From contig JADFJB010000034.1 of the NCBI GenBank assembly GCA_022566355.1, positions 1 to 36,599 on the forward strand: a DNA stretch of 36,599 nt. The letters run 5' to 3'. Every line of letters begins with the position of its first letter. Positions within the stretch are counted from its first letter, which is position 1. The translations under genes and the position numbers were made by a program. The notes under the pieces are model-generated. The model did not search any database. It was not told the DNA's origin and was given only the letters and a program-made list of their open reading frames with translations. The stretch comes from a candidate division KSB1 bacterium (GTDB taxonomy: Bacteria; Zhuqueibacterota; JdFR-76; DREG01). Below, piece after piece: positions 32,663-36,599 of this stretch.

Positions 32663-34309
32663 TTTGTCTTCACTGGCTACTTGATCTTTCATTCTCTCTT
32701 GTTTTTGCTTGTTTACCATTTCTTCCACATCTCTAAGCAGCTGCTTGGCATCATAAATAATTCCATCCTTGATCGTATATTTCACACCGCCAACTCGTTC
32801 AGGCTCACCGGTCTCATCATTTATTTTTTCGGCTCCGTTGCCGTAAAGGACTTTCAAGTTTGCGAGGGGATTTTCGTCGATAATCACCAGGTCAGCCAAC
32901 AATCCGGGACGAATTACGCCGCAATCTATAGGCAGGCCTTTGGGTTCGAAGAGCGCTTCCGCGCTATGCATGGTTGAAGAACGAATGACTTCCAGGGGGT
33001 GAAAGCCGGCTTCCTGCAGTAGTTCCATTTCCAGAATGGAGCCGAATCCATATGTCTGATAGATAAATCCGGCATCCGAACCCATGGTAACTCTTCCGCC
33101 CATATTTTTGTAATCATTCAAGAACTGCATCCAGACATGGTAAAAGTTTTTCCAGGCTACTTCATCCCAGGTTGTCCAGTAATACCAGTAGGAACCATGG
33201 CTTTTCCTGCTGGGCTCATAAAAATCCCAGAGAGATGGAAGTGTATATTTTTCATGCCAATCGGCTGTGCGAGCCCGCATCACATCTCTTCCGGCAGAAT
33301 AAATCGTCATGGTAGGGTTGATAATAAAATCTAGCTCGAGAAATTCCTTTAACAAAGCATTCCATTCGTCGCTTCCCCGGGGATGGATTAAATTCCACTG
33401 GCGAGCAACCTGACCAAACCGATGCTGTTCATTGTTATAGTTCATGTCAACAGGCCAGGGTTGAACATCATAATTTTTGTAAAGAGATTCGAATAGACCA
33501 TAATAATGTGTCTGAGTTCCAAGACCCAGGCGCGCCGCGTCGATCGCATTCATTTGCGCAACACCCATCTGGCCTAAATGGGCGGTTGAACCGAGCCCAA
33601 ATTTCTTCGCCTCATCGAGCAAAGCTGCCATAATCTCGGGACGATACGAGCCTACTTTCAACCCATCAATGCCTTTTTTGGCAGCATACCGTACCCATTC
33701 CCGGGCGTCTTTGGGTGTGCGGATTTGCCGATCTTTCCACTCTTTGCCGCTTCCAGGTCGATGGTAAGAAAAGATACGCGGAGCTACGATCTCATTTTTA
33801 GCGCTTCGTTCCCTTTCTTTTAACGACCACTCCAGCGGGCCGGTGGGGACGCCTCTTACTGTGGTGATGCCATGACCCATCCATAGCTTGTATACATATT
33901 CGGCTTCCGGCGCTTTTGGTACTCCGCCAGTATGCACATGGAGATCGATTAAGCCGGGTATCACATAGGATCCGTGAGCATCGATTTCTTTTGTGGCATC
34001 CTTGGGCCTTTTGTCTTCATCTATTTCTACTCCTGGTGATCCCACACTTTTTATTTCTTCAATCCGATTCCCTTCGATGACGATATCCACCGGACCTCTT
34101 GGTGGAGCGCCGGTGCCATCAATAACAATTGCGCCCCGAATGATCAACCGTTCAAATGGACCTTCGCCTTCTCCGGCCTTTCGGTCCGGTGCAGGTTTAA
34201 CCATTTTTGGTTGTTGTTTTTCTTCTGTTGGTTTGTCTTGTGAGAAACTATAACATGGAATTAAGAATAGTAGAATCAAAAATGCATTAATACGTTTTAT
34301 TGGTTTCAT
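32660..34309 (-). CDS. Exported amidohydrolase, COG1228 (imidazolonepropionase-like) type
   Basis: The 549-aa product has a signal peptide (residues 1-24, ending CYSFSQ) and a charged linker rich in Lys/Pro/Glu (25-50). The barrel opens with IDLHVHTGG (His124, His126) after a beta-sandwich segment (GAIVIDGTG). GLKVGSYRPE may hold the bridging Lys, STAHLGQ supplies a His ligand, and GSDAGF the catalytic Asp. The C-terminal PGLLADLVIIDENPL closes the sandwich. This branch differs clearly from the three YtcJ-like paralogs beside it. Relatives hydrolyse cyclic amides, dipeptides or lactams; the substrate here is unknown. GGAGG lies 5 nt before the ATG. Its stop codon touches a 7-nt repeat tract. 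Confidence 0.9.
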   Translation of the reverse strand: MKPIKRINAFLILLFLIPCYSFSQDKPTEEKQQPKMVKPAPDRKAGEGEGPFERLIIRGAIVIDGTGAPPRGPVDIVIEGNRIEEIKSVGSPGVEIDEDKRPKDATKEIDAHGSYVIPGLIDLHVHTGGVPKAPEAEYVYKLWMGHGITTVRGVPTGPLEWSLKERERSAKNEIVAPRIFSYHRPGSGKEWKDRQIRTPKDAREWVRYAAKKGIDGLKVGSYRPEIMAALLDEAKKFGLGSTAHLGQMGVAQMNAIDAARLGLGTQTHYYGLFESLYKNYDVQPWPVDMNYNNEQHRFGQVARQWNLIHPRGSDEWNALLKEFLELDFIINPTMTIYSAGRDVMRARTADWHEKYTLPSLWDFYEPSRKSHGSYWYYWTTWDEVAWKNFYHVWMQFLNDYKNMGGRVTMGSDAGFIYQTYGFGSILEMELLQEAGFHPLEVIRSSTMHSAEALFEPKGLPIDCGVIRPGLLADLVIIDENPLANLKVLYGNGAEKINDETGEPERVGGVKYTIKDGIIYDAKQLLRDVEEMVNKQKQERMKDQVASEDK

Positions 34310-34420
34310 TTGGCCTCCGTTGTTTTGAGATATTAATTCAGTGATTCAATAGTTATTTGTTTAGAAGTGTTTGAATAATCAAATGAATAAATAAAATTAT
34401 TCGTGTAGATAAAATATTTC

Positions 34421-34639
34421 TCAGTCATTCATTTCATCCCGACTAAAAGTTTTTCCAGGATGTACGTACTTTAAAGATTCCATAAACGTATCATAATTCG
34501 ATATTTTTAAATTATTTCTCACATATTTTTGCAACCATTTGCGAAATTCAGCATTTAAAGTCGATCGTTCACGATATGCTCTTTCCCGCGCTTTATGAAT
34601 GAGGATTTCTTCAGCGCTTAAGGTTATATTTTTTAACAT
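34421..34639 (-). CDS. VapB/CopG-like antitoxin without adjacent toxin
   Basis: The 72-aa product starts MLKNITLSAEEILIHKARER. This beta strand plus helix is the ribbon-helix-helix pattern of VapB/FitA-like antitoxins, and TLNAEFRKWLQKYV is a typical continuation. The acidic C-terminus (HPGKTFSRDEMND) would contact a toxin. AGAAGG lies just before the ATG. No PIN-domain VapC gene follows: only about 110 bp separate its end from the next amidohydrolase gene. An imperfect palindrome upstream (34659-34696) may be its operator. Function is inferred from the fold pattern. Confidence 0.75.
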   Translation of the reverse strand: MLKNITLSAEEILIHKARERAYRERSTLNAEFRKWLQKYVRNNLKISNYDTFMESLKYVHPGKTFSRDEMND

Positions 34640-34658
34640 AAACCTTCTTTTATTTATC

Positions 34659-34696
34659 TATATCACTAATATTGTATGCACAAATATAGTGTATAT
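34659..34696. promoter_or_regulatory. Imperfect palindrome, candidate antitoxin operator
   Basis: ATATCACTAATATT (34659-34672) and AAATATAGTGTATAT (34682-34696) are rough inverted repeats around TATGCA, 20-57 bp before the antitoxin start. Ribbon-helix-helix antitoxins usually bind such sites to repress themselves. AT-rich composition weakens the case. Confidence 0.35.
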
Positions 34697-34740
34697 TAAG
34701 AAATCTATCTCTTAAATACAAATCCTAGTAATCTAAAAAC

Positions 34741-36474
34741 TTAGTATTGTACTTCTCTCTTATATTTAACTTCACCACCCAAAATAGTATAATCCACCTT
34801 TGTGTTGAGTATTTCTTCTTCAGGAATAGTCATGATATCTTTTGAAAGAACCACAATGTCTGCAAGCTTGCCTTTGGTGAGTGATCCTTTCAAGTGCTCT
34901 TCGAAAGCTGCGTAAGCGTTGTTAATGGTATAAGAACGTAAGGCTTCTTCACGAGTCATTCGTTGATCAGGGTAAAATCTTGTACCATCCGGCATCATCC
35001 TGGAAACGGAAGCGTAAAAACTAGCCAGCGGATCGATATCTTCAACGGGCACATCCGTTCCATTCGTGACAACCACACCAGCATCCATCAGGGTTCGCCA
35101 GACATAAGCGTTGGATTTAGATCGTTCATCTCCAAGACGTTTGGGCACCCAGGGGGCATCGGATGTGCAATGCACGCCTTGCATTGAGGCAATGACTCCT
35201 AGCTGAAAAAAGCGTGGGACGTCATCCGGGTGGATATGCTGAGAATGCTCGATGCGCCAGCGTAAGTCAGTTTTGTTGGGATCCATTTTGAAGGTTTTTT
35301 CATAGATATCTAAAACTTCCCGGTTAGCCCGGTCGCCAATTGCATGCGTGTTTACTTGAAAGCCATTTTCAAAAGCGATTTCAGCAGTTCTTGTGATATC
35401 TTCAACAGTTTCCAAGACTAAACCGGTGCTGGAGGTTAGATCGATATAGGGTTCGAGAAGCCAGGCGCCATGGGAGCCCAGTGCACCATCAATTTGACGT
35501 TTGATGGAACGCACTGAGAGAAAATCATTATCTTTAGGAATTGTTCGGTATGAAGCTAATTTCTCTGCCATTGTTTCATTGCTTTCTCTTCGCACCATTA
35601 CATACAATCGAATTGGCAATTCACCACGTTCCGCAAATGCCTTGAAACGATCGATTTCAGCGAAACTTGCACCAGCATCATGAAAAGTCGTAATTCCTTT
35701 CGAAAGCGCTTCTTGACCGGCTAATTCTATTTTTTGTCGGGCTTCAGCTTCTACTTCCTCTTTTGATCGGTTTTCTAACGAAGCAGTTCGAGCCGCGCCA
35801 ACCATCCGTTGTGCGGTCTCTCGCAACAAACCAGTGGGATTCCCCAAGTTATCTTTGACAATTTCTCCTCCAGGTGGATTAGAAGTGTCTTTTGTAATAT
35901 TTGCAATTTCCATCGCTTTGGCATTGGCAAATGATGCATGACCACTGGCATGGGTTAAATTCACTGGATTATTTGGTGATATATTACTCAGTTCTCGATG
36001 CAATGGTACGCCATCCACATTTGGTTGCGGCACTTTGTCCCATTTTTCCTGGTGCCAGCCCCGGCCGGTAATCCATTCGCCAGGTTGTACTTTTTTAGCA
36101 GCTTCACCTACCATGGCGACGATTTCATCCCAATTTTTAACTTTGGTTAAATCCAGGATCATTTTTGAATTTCCCAGGCCCATATAATGCCCATGACCCT
36201 CAATGAAACCCGGTACAACCAGCCTGCCATTCAAATCAATCACTTCAGTATTATCGCCAATATATTTTTGAATTTCCTCATCACTGCCAACTGCAGTTAT
36301 GGAATAACCAGAGATTGCAATAGCTTGTGCTTCCGAAATAGTATCATCCAGGGTCACAATTTTGCCATTTTTCAGAACAAGGTCTGCTTGTGTGGACAAA
36401 CTGCATCCCCAAAACAAGCTAACGGCTAAAAATAATCCACTCAAAAATAACTGCTGTTTGAATTTTGAGTTCAT
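34741..36474 (-). CDS. Amidohydrolase lipoprotein, YtcJ-like (paralog C)
   Basis: The 577-aa product has a lipoprotein signal (residues 1-23, lipobox LFWGC, Cys24). The barrel has HxH in EGHGHY (His94, His96), GEWITGRGWHQEKW, HASGHASFAN, HAIGDRANRE, IEHSQH and NGTDVPVEDIDP with the catalytic Asp. The C-terminus is GSLTKGKLADIVVLSKDIM followed by TIPEEEIL. It shares this tail with paralog B (30701-32371), which marks a fairly recent duplication. It is expected to be envelope-anchored; substrate unknown. The antitoxin gene lies 100 bp downstream, and the upstream region reaches the window edge. Confidence 0.9.
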   Translation of the reverse strand: MNSKFKQQLFLSGLFLAVSLFWGCSLSTQADLVLKNGKIVTLDDTISEAQAIAISGYSITAVGSDEEIQKYIGDNTEVIDLNGRLVVPGFIEGHGHYMGLGNSKMILDLTKVKNWDEIVAMVGEAAKKVQPGEWITGRGWHQEKWDKVPQPNVDGVPLHRELSNISPNNPVNLTHASGHASFANAKAMEIANITKDTSNPPGGEIVKDNLGNPTGLLRETAQRMVGAARTASLENRSKEEVEAEARQKIELAGQEALSKGITTFHDAGASFAEIDRFKAFAERGELPIRLYVMVRRESNETMAEKLASYRTIPKDNDFLSVRSIKRQIDGALGSHGAWLLEPYIDLTSSTGLVLETVEDITRTAEIAFENGFQVNTHAIGDRANREVLDIYEKTFKMDPNKTDLRWRIEHSQHIHPDDVPRFFQLGVIASMQGVHCTSDAPWVPKRLGDERSKSNAYVWRTLMDAGVVVTNGTDVPVEDIDPLASFYASVSRMMPDGTRFYPDQRMTREEALRSYTINNAYAAFEEHLKGSLTKGKLADIVVLSKDIMTIPEEEILNTKVDYTILGGEVKYKREVQY

Positions 36475-36599
36475 TGAATCTCCATTTTTAAAAAAAATTA
36501 ATGATCTAGTGATTGTTCTTAACCACCTAATTTACAAATAGAAAACCATAAAGCAACATAAATCCATCAATAAAATTGATTTTCTCGAAAAAATATAAA

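Noticed and set aside
32386-32977. Plus-strand frames rich in Cys, Met and Pro
   Set aside because: They translate the TGCCTATG tandem repeat and the antisense of an amidohydrolase gene.
27407-36474. A defined catabolic pathway such as histidine or hydantoin degradation
   Set aside because: No companion genes such as hutH, hutU or hydantoin racemase; all enzymes carry export signals and substrates cannot be assigned.
1-36599. tRNA or rRNA genes
   Set aside because: I saw no cloverleaf-like segments or conserved rRNA stretches, although without a covariance-model search a tRNA could be missed.

Overview
This window appears to come from an AT-rich, Gram-negative, didermic bacterium of the FCB superphylum. 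A Calditrichota, KSB1 or Ignavibacteria-like lineage fits best. The reasons are a type IX secretion C-terminal sorting domain (motif NYPNPFNP) at the end of the 3884-5524 product, many exported proteins and lipoproteins, a metallopeptidase/beta-propeller/Omp85-like fusion, a four-helix-bundle (S23-type) protein remnant, and short tandem repeats with 7- or 8-nt periods between genes. The placement is inferred from protein style only; there is no rRNA or marker gene here.

Layout. (1) 1-2502 (+): repeats, then a DNA-repair pair (ogt, mutM) enclosing a type II toxin-antitoxin locus with a frameshifted toxin and a small cold-shock protein. (2) 2602-9210 (+): surface and envelope proteins: a seven-repeat FG-GAP/VCBS protein, a secreted mono-haem plus PHM-type copper-monooxygenase-like protein with a T9SS tail, an exported M1 metallopeptidase and a multi-pass membrane protein. 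The 600-bp gap at 5525-6127 holds a four-helix-bundle gene remnant. (3) 9531-10206: a RAYT transposase (IS200-like HUH/Tyr family) with one REP hairpin on each side in inverted orientation. (4) 10388-18706 (-): an efflux operon of one periplasmic adaptor and two RND permeases, the first with about 220 extra residues containing membrane segments. No outer-membrane channel gene is present. (5) 18929-21913 (-): the peptidase/PD40/Omp85-like fusion. (6) 22410-24877 (+): an MFS permease, then a solitary HigA-type antitoxin between two copies of a 38-bp perfect repeat, then a decayed second copy of the MFS 3' end. (7) 25036-36474 (-): a row of exported hydrolases: an S9 oligopeptidase lipoprotein, an arginase-fold protein with a signal peptide, three YtcJ-like amidohydrolases and one COG1228-type amidohydrolase, plus a solitary VapB/CopG-like antitoxin.

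How it fits together. The many secreted peptidases and amidohydrolases suggest a heterotroph feeding on peptides and amides, with RND efflux. No single pathway can be read from the amidohydrolase row; substrates are unknown. The accessory signal is mainly genome plasticity: three antitoxins without a working toxin beside them, REP/RAYT, a MITE-like element, two gene remnants, and at least seven tandem-repeat tracts, several of which lie directly after stop codons or inside operons. I did not find a convincing wholly new multi-gene system. The best candidates for follow-up are the haem/copper T9SS protein, the RND permease with extra membrane segments paired with a second permease, and the repeat-bounded HigA cassette.
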